A program made the translations under genes and the position numbers. Below, piece after piece: positions 23,701 through 35,611 of a stretch of DNA of 64,000 nucleotides; positions within the stretch are counted from its first letter, which is position 1; each line of letters opens with the position of its first letter. The DNA is from Phoronis australis (lineage: Eukaryota; Phoronida; Phoronidae): NCBI GenBank assembly GCA_002633005.1, contig NMRA01000254.1, positions 492,436-556,435 on the forward strand. The letters are read 5' to 3'. The notes under the pieces were generated by a model, which was given only the letters and a program-made list of their open reading frames with translations, made no database searches and was not told the DNA's origin.

Positions 23701-25109
23701 TCATTCGTTGTCATCTTGAAAGAAACACATAATTATGCCAAATCTCATTAAGATCGTGTGAGGAGCTTAGGAGATACAGCTGCGGACGCTCGTGGACGAT
23801 GGACGCTCTGACCACCAGACAGAGATGACGTCGTTATGCACCCACATATTAATACGTGGGTGGATAAAGAGCAAAGCTTTCTCAAAACTATTTGAGTTGG
23901 TGACGTAGCAAAATAATTTCTAAAACATATTTCCACCAACCTTCAGCTTATTGATTATTCACATGGAATTTCATTCAGTAGTTTTTTTATATTTGAAGAT
24001 GTTATCGAGTGCCAAAGAACCGAAATATCCATTCACACCGAAACCTAAGATAATGGTGTTAATCAATGGCACTAGACACCCTTACATGTACCTTTAAAAA
24101 CCATGTAAGCCTATTACACCTGAAGATGGCCGAATACATGACCAAACGAAACGTGGTGCCAATCTATTGTTCAAATATATCAATAGCATTTAGAAAAAAA
24201 TATCTGTCATGTTTTACAGACCATGAAGATTGTAAGAAAGATTTTAAGACATCCACTGCGACACCCTCCAGCAGCGCACCGGAGTATTTGGACCCTGAGC
24301 AAGTTGCAATACGCGCTCGTGTTGCTGAGTACTTTCGTGTCTGTAAACAACAAAGAGAAAGTTCAGATGATATACCTTAAACATGGCTGAGGTATGGTCC
24401 ATCGTTCGAACCCTTCTGAAGAAACTGCTTGCAGATCAGTTGTTACTGTACGTTCTCCGAATGTAACAATACAGTGTATGTGTATCACTTATCTTTTCAT
24501 ATAGTAGATGTCGACAGCTGAGGAATTCAGTACCAAAATTTCCAAAACGACCGCCTGCTGCTCAGGCGAATAAATGTGGCTGTGTGCTGACTTGTAGAGT
24601 GAACCATGGTTTAAAATGTTGTAGTCATGGTTACAATGAGCCATCAATACTGAGAAATTTGTTGTTTCGTCGATCAGGTTTCACGAATAATGAATTTTCA
24701 ATGGTTACCGCAGGTGATTGGCAAAGCACCTACGGTGATAAAGCCAACTATCTGCAATTATCGCTAACTGGGCAAAAGAGTTCAGTAGACGCTAGAGTGG
24801 CCCCTTTGACTCGGTGAAAAAAGCCCCCGGCTCTTTTGGGTGTTACGTTTCCCGATTGATGAAAACAGTGTCGGGACGTTTTTGTGTGTTGGGGCGAACA
24901 TTTCACTCTTGCGGAATGGTTAGGCTCAAACGTCCCGCTTTTTATCAGCAAGTCCCGCTTTTGAAACCAGTTGTCTTGTTTTTTCGTTTTCACATATTGA
25001 ACGTGACAACTACAGTATGATACGGGAGTTCAAAATGTCTCTTTAATGTTACGGATAAGTTATTTTCCACAGTCCACCTTCTTCGTAACAATCCCAAAAA
25101 TGTGTTCCA
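23681..25109. repeat. Duplicated segment at gap, copy 1
   Basis: It matches 25234-26485 closely. Copy 1 ends exactly at the gap and copy 2 begins exactly after it. Copy 1 carries about 179 extra bases at 24563-24741. Both contain the possible terminal exon of the kringle gene. Confidence 0.9.
24220..24380 (+). CDS. Possible C-terminal exon of the kringle gene, copy 1
   Basis: It follows the acceptor GTTTTACAG and reads in phase 1 as DHEDCKKDFK, then PEYLDPEQVAIRARVAEYF, VCKQQRESSDDIP and a TAA stop. The start resembles kringle exon B (GHQDCKRD), and about 200 bp of upstream intron also align with the intron before exon B. It may therefore be a kringle exon whose rest was replaced, or a tail exon. 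The sequence after the start is not a kringle, and I do not recognise it. The frame is kept in the duplicate at 25773-25933 despite several amino-acid changes. Confidence 0.5.
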
Positions 25110-25233
25110 NNNNNNNNNNNNNNNNNNNNNNNNNNNNNNNNNNNNNNNNNNNNNNNNNNNNNNNNNNNNNNNNNNNNNNNNNNNNNNNNNNNNNNNNNNN
25201 NNNNNNNNNNNNNNNNNNNNNNNNNNNNNNNNN
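25110..25233. other. Assembly gap (124 n)
   Basis: Run of unknown bases. The duplicated segments 23681-25109 and 25234-26485 abut it on both sides. Confidence 0.99.
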
Positions 25234-26485
25234 TTTCCGTCCGAAATTCGTCGTCATTCGTTGTCATCTTGAAAGAAACACATAATTATGCCAAATCTCA
25301 TTAAGATCGTGTGAGGAGCTTAGGAGATACAGCTGCGGACGCTCGTGGACGATGGACGCTCTGACCACCAGACAGAGATGACGTCGTTATGCACCCACAT
25401 ATTAATACGTGGGTGGATAAAGAGCAAAGCTTTCTCAAAACTATTTGAGTTGGTGACGTAGCAAAATAATTTCTAAAACATATTTCCGCAAACCTTCTGC
25501 TTATTGATTATTTACATGGAATTTCATTCAGTAGTTTTTTTATATTTGAAGATGTTATCGAGTGCCAAAGAACCGAAATATCCATTCACACCGAAACCTA
25601 AGATAATGGTGTTAATCAATGGTACTAGACACCCTAACATGTACCTTTAAAAACCTTGAAAGCCTATTACACCTGAAGATGGCCGAATACATGACAAACC
25701 GAAACGTGGTGCCAATCTATTGTTCAAATAGATCAAAAGCATTTAGAAAAAAATATCTGTCATGTTTTACAGACCATGAAGATTGTAAGAAAGATTTTAA
25801 GACATCCACTGCGACACCCTCCCGCAGTACACCGGATTATTTGGACCCTGAGCAAGTTACAATACGCGCTCGTGTTGCTGAGTACTTTCGTGTCTGTAAA
25901 CAACAAAGAGAAAGTTCAGATGATATACCTTAAACATGGCTGAAGTATGGTCCATCGTTTGAACCCTTCTGAAGAAACTCCTTGCAGATCAGTTGTTATT
26001 GTACTATCTCTGAATTTAACAATACAGTGTATGTGTATCACTTATCTTTTCATATAGTAGATGTCGACAGTTGAGGAATTCAGTACCAAAATTTCCAAAA
26101 CGACCGTCTACTGCTAGCCAACTATCTGCAATTATCGCTAACTGTGCAAAAGAGTTCATTAGACGCTAGAGTGTCCCCTTCGACTCGGTGAAAAAAAAGT
26201 CCCGGGCTCTTTTGGGTGTTACGCTTCCCGGTTGATAAAAACAGTGTCGGGACGTTTTTGTGTGTTGCGGCGAACATTTCACTCTTGCGGAATGGTTAGG
26301 CTCAAACGTCCCGCTTTTTATCAGCAAGTCCCGCTTTTGAAACCAGTTGTCTTGTTTTTTCGTTTTCAAATGTTGAACGTGACAACTACAGTATGATACG
26401 GGAGTTCAAAATGTCTCTTTAATGTTACGGATAAGTTATTTTCCACAGTCCACCTTCTTCGTAACAATCCCAAAAATGTGTTCCA
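25234..26485. repeat. Duplicated segment at gap, copy 2
   Basis: Near-identical to 23681-25109 but lacking the 179-bp stretch. It runs on without a break into unique sequence at 26486. Confidence 0.9.
25773..25933 (+). CDS. Possible C-terminal exon of the kringle gene, copy 2
   Basis: Duplicate of 24220-24380 with the same acceptor and stop. Differences include SSSAPEY to RSTPDY and VAIRA to TIRA. Only one of the two copies may exist in a single haplotype. Function unknown. Confidence 0.45.
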
Positions 26486-28170
26486 TTGTCTCTTGTTTGT
26501 GGTAAAATACACTTCACTTATTTACATGTATCAGGATAACAGATTTTTACTTTCTGAAGAAATGAGTTCAGTAAAGTTATGTGGAAAGTCTTACACTGCA
26601 ACCGTTGTAATGAGCTACCCGCATTATATTTCGAAGCTGCAGAATAGGTGTTTCTCAGTTTTTTCTATCAGAAACCATCTGTATATTTTATAAAATCTAC
26701 AATGGATTTAATCCTGCTTGACACGTGTGTGCGCTTATTAAAACACCATCCTCAGAATAAAAACCAGTGGCCCAACAACAAGTAAGGATACGCCGACAGA
26801 GTCACTGACTTACAGGGGAGTATTACATGTAGTAGACTATACTGACAATGACAACCTGTGGTGTGTCCGTTGCCTATTCAGATTGAGCTTACAGCAATTG
26901 ATATGTAGATCACAGCCTCACTAATTTTCAGCTCCCTTGTTGTTCCTGGTTTTAACAAAGTCATTGAAAGAGCATCGCTCATAACAATCATTGGAGCTCT
27001 TAACATTTTTCATTCAGAATTTAGATGTTTCTTGGTCCGGGCTTTCAAGAGGCGAACAGTTTCGCCTATACAACTGGAGCAACATCCTGGATAGATAAAT
27101 CTGTACAGTACCCTGGACCGTAGACCCACAGGAATTTTGTCCTTAGCGTTAAAAAAATTCACTGTTTCCGAGACTTGAATGTTAATATAACACTTGAGTT
27201 TGTATGGTAATAATTCACCAATTTGTTGAGTTTTGGTTGAGCAATTATGCCATAAAACTTAACATACATGTAACTCAGTAGTAGCAACAATATTTCATAA
27301 AAAGACCTTCACTGGACTGTACACTCGCTTCCATAGCTAATTCTCTTCCTTTGTTTTACGGTGGATCTCATTAACTCTAATAGACAGCTTATATTGCATT
27401 ACATACCAGTCCACGAGAGCACCAGTCACCCAGCGGAAAGGTGGCGGTCAGACAATTTTCACCAAATTTGACACATACAGTGTAGGTAGTTCTATGGTAT
27501 CTATAAACAATGGTAAAATATTTCCCCAAAATATTTCAATCTACCAAAGTTATAGGGTCAAACACATTTTACAGCTTCGCAGTCATGTTTCCATCTGTCT
27601 GATTTTAACTTTTTTTCGAGAATGAAATGTATTGAGCTATTATTCACTTGGCGGTGTTTAGTGATGGCAATAAATACACAAAACGTACCTCGATTGCCTA
27701 CCTTATTCCGCGTTATTTATCCCATGCGCTTTAAATTCCTAAGTTCCTTACATTTTTTTCGGCAGATTTTGCAAATACTTCACCCAGACAGTTCACATGG
27801 CGGATCACGTCCTGTATGTACATGTATGTACTTGGTCGTAAGTTTGCAAGTTTTCTCTTGTAAAAGAAACAGTTTTAAAAGTAACTATTTACTTCTTGAA
27901 AAGAGGTAGCAAAGATCAAAACAACGGCAACTGAGCAGTGAACTTGTAACATCTCCTGGAAATAGTTAAAAAACAATAATTTGATATTTTAATTTGCAAG
28001 GAATCGGCGCCTGAGTTGCAGACGATATAGTATTCAGCTATTGAAAACTGAGACATAAGTGTCTTATAATATACAGTTTTGTTCCAAATTTTACGTTTAG
28101 GGCCTGGTTGCATGTCGTGTGTTACTTACACTGTTGAAACTATATTACTTTAAACTATATTCGGAGTTTG
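26486..28170. other. Non-coding stretch
   Basis: Nothing recognisable: no domain-bearing open frame, no clear inverted repeat. Short open frames at 26478-26693 and 27622-27909 have no identifiable product. Confidence 0.4.
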
Positions 28171-28341
28171 ATGATCGAACCGGCTGAAGACGTCGAGTCG
28201 ACATTGGCCTACACTGTACCTTTTGAACTTTCCATGTCAGAGGTCGCTGTTGAAGAAGTGCGGGAGGTGAATACGGAAAACTTTATTTCATGGCCGTATT
28301 TCCCTCGACAGATTCAACGCGCGTGGGATAAATCACTATAA
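28171..28341 (+). CDS. Small acidic open reading frame, unrecognised
   Basis: ATG at 28171 to TAA at 28339-28341 gives 56 codons. The predicted product is strongly acidic in its middle (EVAVEEVREVNTE) and begins MIEPAEDVEST. The open frame extends a further dozen codons upstream of the ATG. No domain, signal peptide or membrane segment is seen. The codon pattern looks more protein-like than neighbouring frames, but it could be chance or a relic exon. Confidence 0.2.
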   Translation: MIEPAEDVESTLAYTVPFELSMSEVAVEEVREVNTENFISWPYFPRQIQRAWDKSL

Positions 28342-30474
28342 AGATATTTTGAAAAACATACCGATTTCCAAACCTCATTTAGTAGTTTTACTATTTTACC
28401 CCCGTTAAGCCATTTTGAGGTAGCTGCTCTACCAAATCTTCCTTACTGCTACGAGAATGAAACTACTTGGCCAAAATATTAACAAAACATGTTACTTTCG
28501 TCGCATAAATAAATACTTTGTCAGCCACATTATTAGTTAGACATTTTGGCACATCAAATGCACTAAAATGAGAAATTTTCAAAATCTGAGATTTGCTGCG
28601 TCAGCATGTATAATCAGACTGATATTTTACAATCGCGTTTGTTCCTCTTGAATGTTTTGAATGTTTCACTACATACCACCTAGGACTATCATACTCCTAG
28701 ATGCCATACATGACTCGGCTCCATTTTTGTAAAAAGTCGCTGGACGTGAACTCGACAAATGTAGGTTATTTTAATTTTATAGTTCTTACGCCTTGTAATT
28801 TTGTCATGGATATTTCATAACACATATTCAAATCAGATTACCCGTTGATCAAATGTTCATGTAATGCAATGTAATATCAAACGAATGATGAGTTTAGTGT
28901 CATAAACACAATTTTTATTGGACTTAAAACAAAAGGCCACGGAAACCTTGTGGTTTCCTGACGAAATACTGGCTTTGCTGATCTCTAAAATACTTGAACG
29001 ACAAGATACACAGAGACAAACTCCACAACTGTCCATTTCAAATGGTCGAATGGTTATCGCCCATCGGTTGTATCATTATTTTCCTTTGTTGTGTCATTGT
29101 TGGATATAACAACACAGGTCGCATTGGTATAGAACCTTGACCGTTACCGATAAATGCTTGTCATTATCTTTATTAGAACAACGGGAACAATGAAGCAGCT
29201 AATCTATCGATCTCTATGCAACCAGGTTTCCCGTGGGTGACCCCAGAAGAGGGATCCCAAAGTATCCACCAACACCTAATTACGTTCCACAGTAACTCTT
29301 ACCAGGCACACGAATCCTTTCCCTGGAACTTAAACGCCAAATTTTTGTTTCCATGAACACGTACTGTGTTGTATTGCTCATGGTACGGCTTCAGTTCCGT
29401 TTTATTAGAGGAGATTACCATCCGTTTCAATTAGTCTTTTCTACCGTTTTAATCGGTCTATATCCGCATCACCTCGTACATGTATATATACGGTTGCTGT
29501 TGTCGAGTGGAAGTACTCGATCTAAATTGATACAAAATAGATTGTTTTTGGAGGGCATTCTCCTTTAAGATTCCAATCCCCAACCCTGTAATATGTAGCT
29601 AATGTAAAAGTTCTAGACAATGCAAGTTTGTGGATTTATTCTCCTTGAAATGAAGAGTAAAGACTAAATTCTGCACCGGTTTTTCAAAAGTAATACCTTA
29701 CTGGAAGATCATACACCAAAAACGAACCAATGTTTGATAAATTTATTCCTTATCCACCTCACAGACTACTCATCTAAATTAAAAACATTCCATGTGAAAA
29801 AAGTAATACACCAACCGGAGACTTGTATACTACAAAATATGTTTTCATAGTACAATACAAAGAAAACTGTACAGTTAAAAGTGCAAATGTTATGACCCTG
29901 ATAAGCAAATGTCTTCTGGACTTTTCCAACACTCCAACTTCTACAGGGCAGAGTCAACCACACAAACCCCATAAAGTCAGGGAATTTCATTTAAGGTGAC
30001 TGATGTAGTCTCACGGCGTAAAAGCGATTTCGCAATGTCGCTGGCAACACTGTCACAACTTGAGCTGGCTGTTTGTACGATGAACTGTACCACACCAATA
30101 TTCTTATCAACAAATAATCACCACAAAGTGAAAAAATTGGCTTTTCGGTTCCAACTGGAGAGAATTTTTGCATTGAAATAGTAACGAAAAAGTACTTTTG
30201 CAACATTGCTTGCGTTACAATTGCGTTGGCTACTCTTGTGTGCTCGAGCGGCAGCCATTTCATACTACTGTACGTGCTGGCAGTGGCTGCCACTATCCAT
30301 TCACAAGTAGAACACGGATGGAGTTTGAGGCTATACACCGTGTCTTAACTAAGCCTAGACCTGGAGAACTACAACATAATCTTTGTCAACGATTCCATGG
30401 CAGTGTTGATGAAAATTCAGTGGGAAATCTCCCATCCAACCGGTGTGTTTTCCGATCACGCCACCCTCATCATA
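28342..30474. other. Non-coding stretch with one dispersed repeat
   Basis: No gene is recognised. About 29050-29240 resembles 40765-40960 (shared TTTTCCTTTG, TTGTTGGATAT and CGATCTCTATGC), so it holds a diverged dispersed repeat. Confidence 0.4.
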
Positions 30475-30836
30475 NGGAAGACTACAGAATGCCTCGCCAG
30501 CTTTTGTATAGCGAGCTGAAGACTGGGAGAAGGAAGCAAGGACGCCCTTGCCTTCGCTACAAAGACACCGTCAAAGCCAACCTGAAGTGGTGCAACATCA
30601 AACCCAAGGAACTGAAAGATGTTGCAGGAGAGAGACCAAAGTGGCGAGCCACGATTCGAAAAGCAACTGCCAGTTTTGAGGATGACCGCTGTAAGAGACT
30701 CGAAGCTGCTTGAGAGAAACGCCACTCAGCAGCATCCACCACTGTTACCACGACGGAGTTCCAATGCCCCACCTGTGCTCGACTCTGCGCGTCAAGACTG
30801 GGACTGCAGAGCCATCTTCTTGTACATAAACGATGA
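30475..30836 (+). pseudogene. LINE polymerase C-terminal fragment with zinc finger
   Basis: Directly after the n at 30474 the frame reads RMPRQLLYSELKTGRRKQGRP, LRYKDTVKANLKWCNIKP and ERPKWRATIRKA. It ends in a stop at 30711-30713. The same frame then goes on to a C2H2 finger, CPTCARLCASRLGLQSHLLVH, before a second stop at 30834-30836. This is the typical C terminus of a non-LTR retrotransposon polymerase in invertebrates. It is 5'-truncated at the n and carries one in-frame TGA, so it is not functional. Confidence 0.75.
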
Positions 30837-33800
30837 GACACACAACCTACGTCATCTTCGGACCCGAAGGACTACCAACCAGGGACCTGGTCTTTCGTAC
30901 CCGGCCAGTGTCTTGATTAACGAGCGTGCAGATTACCTCGCTGGCTGATGCACCACACACAAACCCCTCTGCTTATACTCAGCTGATGTTAAGGTGCTGG
31001 CTCAACGACGCACCTTTGAGCAGATTTCGTCCCAACTGGCCGAGTTCAACATCGGGTAGCCGACTGCTCGAAGTAGTGAAAGTGTGGCTATAGTTTGTGG
31101 TCTGTTATACAGACAGAGGTCGGTGCTTAACTCAGATACATGTATGTTCAAGAAAGGTAAATCGGAAAATTGTGGTTATGCCTTTTCGGTGTGCATTCTT
31201 CTACTGTCACTGACTTTTGTTTACGTGACTGTCCTGTATTCACACAGTATGAATTACACCCGTCCGGTAAAATCGACCACGCGGCCATTAAACATTACTG
31301 CAGAAACGAAACATTTGCAGTAGAGAGAATTAACTTGATTCGTAAAGATGTTGACAAGGCTGAAATCGTACACAGTCCGCCATTTTCTGTCTTTGTTGTA
31401 AAGCTAACCAATGACTGCCGAGGTTATACTAACCAGTGATCCCCGGGTGTGCTGCTTAGTGACACCTGAGTGTCTTCTTCTCCCTAGCGGACACGCAGGA
31501 ACCAGTGTGATGACTACACTTGCACAACTTGCTAAGATATTGCGTCTAGAACGCAACTCAGGTATGTACAAGTGGCTAAGTATTCGGTTATGCCAGCCGA
31601 TGTTTATGACCCTGTTCTGCGCGTTTTGTTGATTTGCGCAATATGCGGATGACGTCATCAAAAGCGGGGGAAATCCATATACTGCGCAGGCCCGTTTATG
31701 GATTCCTAAAACGCGCAACACTTTAGGAATCGTACCGATTTACGGGTAATAGAACAGGAAATGCTTCNACTATCGTCCCATAATGTATTTCAAAAACAAT
31801 CACCAGCACAACTGGTGACTACTTTTAAGTGAATGGTGAGATGCTTTGAACGTCAACACAACATTCACTTTTTCGGCGACTAAGTTTACGATTCAATAAC
31901 ACAGTGCAACATTAAGTTTATACATGTACAGTACAGCACTTTTTCGACAAGTCTGTTAACCCAATATCTACAGAATTAGAAGGTTCAGGAAAAGCACAAG
32001 CGAGTCGCATTATAACGTGCCTGCCGTTTATAACGTTCGATCCCTCCAATATACTCATTCTACAATTCGTTTTTAACGAACACGGATACAGAACATGTAA
32101 CACATGCGAGTTTGTGGATGGTGTAACCACTAAATAACTAGTGTATGTCGTGGTCGAACCGCCGTCGGTTCAGCATTGATCGTAATGTGGTGGTCTTAAA
32201 AAGTTCATGATAATTCTCGTGGAGAATAGATGGAATTTTGAACCAAAAACAATTTTAGTGTCATTTTTCGTCAAACTTCCTTCCAGATTTTCCCCATGAC
32301 TTCCGACAAAAATCGTTAGTGGTAACTCTCGAAATTAGCCTAATTTTTCGTCCGATTTTCATCTGGATTTTCGCATTACGACAAAAATGTATGTGCTTGA
32401 ACACGGTCACATGTCGATCTCATTTTGAAACTGCAAAAAACGACGAAACTTTACAGTTCACACATGCACTCACGACACCCACGAGAACAGATTACTTAGA
32501 ATGATGTGGCACTGCGCAAATTAGACCGTTGCGGATTCATAAATTCGTGAAATTTGTTACTTTCCCAGGAATTTTAACCCAGGTTTACTGATATTCCACG
32601 CTAATTTCTGTGAATTTAATTTGAAATTATGAGTGTAAATTAAATTCTTAACGGATATAAAATTCAAAGTAAACGACACCGCTTTACCGCGTAGTCATAC
32701 TAAAAGTTACTTCAAACTCGCTGATCTGACCAAAGCAACCTCGGCTAAAACCTCACCGATATTTATGGAGAGAGTACGTACATGTACGGAGGTCAACATT
32801 TTATGAAGATTTTGAATCTTCTATTAGTTTATGTCCATCAGAATAGCGAAAAATGAAAACAGACGTGTTGTTTCTTAAGGCAAGTCTTATCTTAACGCCA
32901 TCAGCTAATGTGTATTAGCGTGAAATCGCATGTTACCGGCCAAATAAAGGCATGTGGTTTACTTAGAAATTTCGATCGACCCGAAAATTATGTACTAGGC
33001 TGTCCGTCTCGTGAAATTTCATGAGATTGTGCGATTTCCGAATTTGTTCGAGAGTGTATTTTGTCCAGATTTCAACCCCTTCTGGCAGAATCTGGGTGGA
33101 AACTAATTCCCGTGCGCTGGCTCATGGTCGGCGCAGCACTGAAAAAAGTAGGGACTATAGCCTTCCAGCCACCATTCCCTTATGGTGAGTCGCCCACGCG
33201 GCTATCACGCGTATGCCAGGAGGCCGAACACGTTTACATTCTCGTTGATGTTGTCCTAAAACAAAACGGAGTATAAGCACTGTAGCTGCTAACTGTGGCA
33301 CAGGTGGGATGTTTGCATATTCAGTTATAGTGTAATTTTGGACCTTGAAATTCGGGCGGGATGAGCTCACAAGTATACGTGATATAATTTTTTAAAATCG
33401 ATAACAACTTCTTGGTCGTTAACAGATTCAGACAATTGTTTGTTTCAAATCTTCATGAAAATTCGAACCAAAAACACGTATGCCGAATCTCGAATCCAAA
33501 CGGAACCTAAATTATGCTGAACCGTTGCAACTTTAGTAGAATGTATCGGCGTGGCAAACAGTTTTCAAAAAATTCAAGTCACCCGGCTGGTGAACTCGCG
33601 AACCGGATCCCCTAATCCACTGCGTTCATTATTGCGTATGTAAATGATTTCAATACAAATTCATTATCCATTCAAGTGTTTCACCTCACGAACTTGTCTC
33701 TAATTATCATTTGTATCGGTAAGTAGACTAAATGAAAGGTTCGTTTATATTATTATTCATTGTTACTTCAAATAGAGTGAAACAAGCCCACAAGCTCATG

Positions 33801-34036
33801 TGTACTGTTTTTAAAATTGACTAAATAAATGACTAGACTTGATATATGAGTGTAATTTGTACAGTGCAGAAAACAAGTGAATAGGCAGTAAATGGTGAGT
33901 CTCACTTCCACTTCAGGGACGTATAATAGTTTGAATTTTTTACAATTCAATTCATCTTTTGTACGGAGCTCAGTACACCGATTACTTCGAAAAAAATTCA
34001 AACAAAATTGCATCAACGGCAATGACTGGTATTGTA
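30837..34036. other. Non-coding stretch
   Basis: No gene is recognised; one n at 31768. At about 33120-33160 a stretch including GCGCAGCACTGAAAAAAGT is the reverse complement of sequence at 46436-46482, marking a dispersed repeat family. Open frames at 31084-31439 have no recognisable domain. Confidence 0.4.
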
Positions 34037-34621
34037 TGGTGGGCTGTTGAGGGGAAAGTGTCGCCGTAAAATTACGCTCGTAATTACGAGCGTAAATTAA
34101 ATTGCAGGAGTGTCGCGGTACAATTGCGCTCGTAAATTAAATAAGGAAAGTTTCGCCGTAAAATTACGCTCGTTATTACGAACGTAAATTAAATTGCAAA
34201 AGTGTTGCAGTAAAATTGCGCCCGTAAATTCAACGGGGGAAATTTCGCCGTAAATTACGCTCGTAAAATACCTTAAGAACGTTCCAAATTTAAACCAATT
34301 AGTGTTGACCTAACATACACGACTGTTGGTGGGCAGCTCGTTCTTGCACAATCGCTGACATTGCAGTGATTTGATCAGCCATGATTCAGCGCTCGTATCG
34401 TAGACATGTAACCCGTCAGTAAATAAGTATTTCCAAGAGCACGCGCGGCCGTGGATTGTAAAACCCAACGTCATTGGCTATGAGTTTGAACTAAATTGCG
34501 AGAGTAATTTTACGCCTAAAGAATTAAATTACGCTCGTAATTTTACGGCGTAATTAACGGCGTAATGTACAAAATTACGCTCGTATTTTTCCGGCGACAC
34601 TTTCCCCCCAACGGCCCATCA
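34037..34621. mobile_element. 585-bp terminal-inverted-repeat element with palindromic interior
   Basis: The ends match as an inverted repeat of about 40 bp with consensus TGRTGGGCYGTTGRGGGG followed by AAAGTGTCGCCG. It is flanked by TA on both sides (34035-34036 and 34622-34623). Inside, near both ends, are many short palindromes built from AATTACGCTCGTAATTACG. No open frame is present. TA flanks fit a Tc1/mariner-type non-autonomous element, but the class is an inference. Confidence 0.75.
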
Positions 34622-35104
34622 TAGTATTGACACGACCTACACTTTGGTCATTAATGATTTCTAGTCTGTCGTCAAGAATTCAGCTGGCAAATTCCTTGTT
34701 GGCTAGGCAAAGACAACCTCTACGCACTCGTTCCAGCAGCAACATTCTTATCGGTGGGTCTGATCACGCCAGACATTGGAGTTCTGAAAAAAGGCATACA
34801 AATTCGTGTTACTACTTTAGAATTTTGGACAGGGAAGCTATAGTTCATGTTTTCATGGTGCTCAAAACGTTTGGCAACCCTCTCGTCTGTTATACTGTAC
34901 ATGTGCATCTGGACTGTTATCATGACAAAACTGCAGCATAATACACGCTGTATTGAAACGTATTTTATACAGAATGACATTAAAAAGTGATGACTAATTC
35001 ACACGATCGCTATCATCATTCACTATTTAAGCCTTGATCGTACACTAGAAATGTAAACGTAACCAAATATTTTCTGAATTAGCTGATATTCACGTAATGA
35101 TGCA

Positions 35105-35110
35105 TTTATT
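35105..35110 (-). terminator. Candidate polyadenylation signal (AATAAA)
   Basis: AATAAA on the minus strand, about 355 bp beyond the stop of the transmembrane exon. A nearer AATAAA lies at 35317-35322. Either could end the transcript; not distinguishable by sequence alone. Confidence 0.35.
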
Positions 35111-35316
35111 TAACTGTTGTCCAAAACCAAGATTAAATTCGATGGCATTTGAGAACAATGCAAACGCTGCAGGACAATAACAGAGGACAGGGTCCCGTTC
35201 AAAGCTAAGACAAATCTCAAATTTCAGCCAATTTTAAGATAACAATTAAATGTGCCTCTGGTATATGTACGTTTCAAGGAAGAGGTCATAACTTTGACTT
35301 GAATTTTAACTTAAGT

Positions 35317-35322
35317 TTTATT
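35317..35322 (-). terminator. Candidate polyadenylation signal (AATAAA), nearer
   Basis: AATAAA on the minus strand, about 140 bp beyond the stop codon at 35463-35465. Confidence 0.35.
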
Positions 35323-35462
35323 TTAAGTTTGACTAACTTACCGGATGTGAAAATTTCAAAGTTTCGACTTGAGACAGGTTTTAGACTTGAGTAAAAATAA
35401 CCTTAAGTCAGTTCCTTGGAACGGGCCTCTGAATTATTGTGGTTGGACCAGAATCAAAATCC

Positions 35463-35611
35463 TTACCCGGAAATCAGTCCTTTTTTCACGAGTACGACAC
35501 CAATAGCAGTTGTCGCGACTGCTGCGCCAATAATTCCAGCCGTAACGGCCACGGCAATAACCCAGGCCTCTGTAGCACTGCCCTGTCGTGCTCCTGGAAT
35601 AGATCTGCTAC
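35463..35611 (-). CDS. Terminal exon: transmembrane anchor, short tail and stop
   Basis: After an ATTTTGTAG acceptor at 35612-35614 the exon joins in phase 1 to the preceding TGC-TCA-G and reads [16 protein letters not shown] hydrophobic stretch of about 25 residues follows (from [15 protein letters not shown] to GVVLV), then KKGLISG and TAA at 35463-35465. The helix followed by two lysines is a classic stop-transfer anchor, giving an outside N terminus and a six- to eight-residue cytosolic tail. The matching splice phase and the absence of any other gene on this strand link it to the cbEGF array. No ZP domain lies between the array and the anchor. Confidence 0.75.

Larger units (their letters stand above)
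34622..35462. other. 3' flank of the minus-strand cbEGF gene
   Basis: Contains candidate polyadenylation signals for the minus-strand gene at 35317-35322 and 35105-35110. No other gene is recognised. Confidence 0.45.

Noticed and set aside
25046-25285. Open frames across the gap
   Set aside because: They consist mostly of unknown bases.
31170-31439. A fourth kringle exon, because of the string HYCRNE
   Set aside because: None of the other kringle motifs (CQRW, WCYTTD, CPVP.C) is present and there is no phase-1 exon frame around it.
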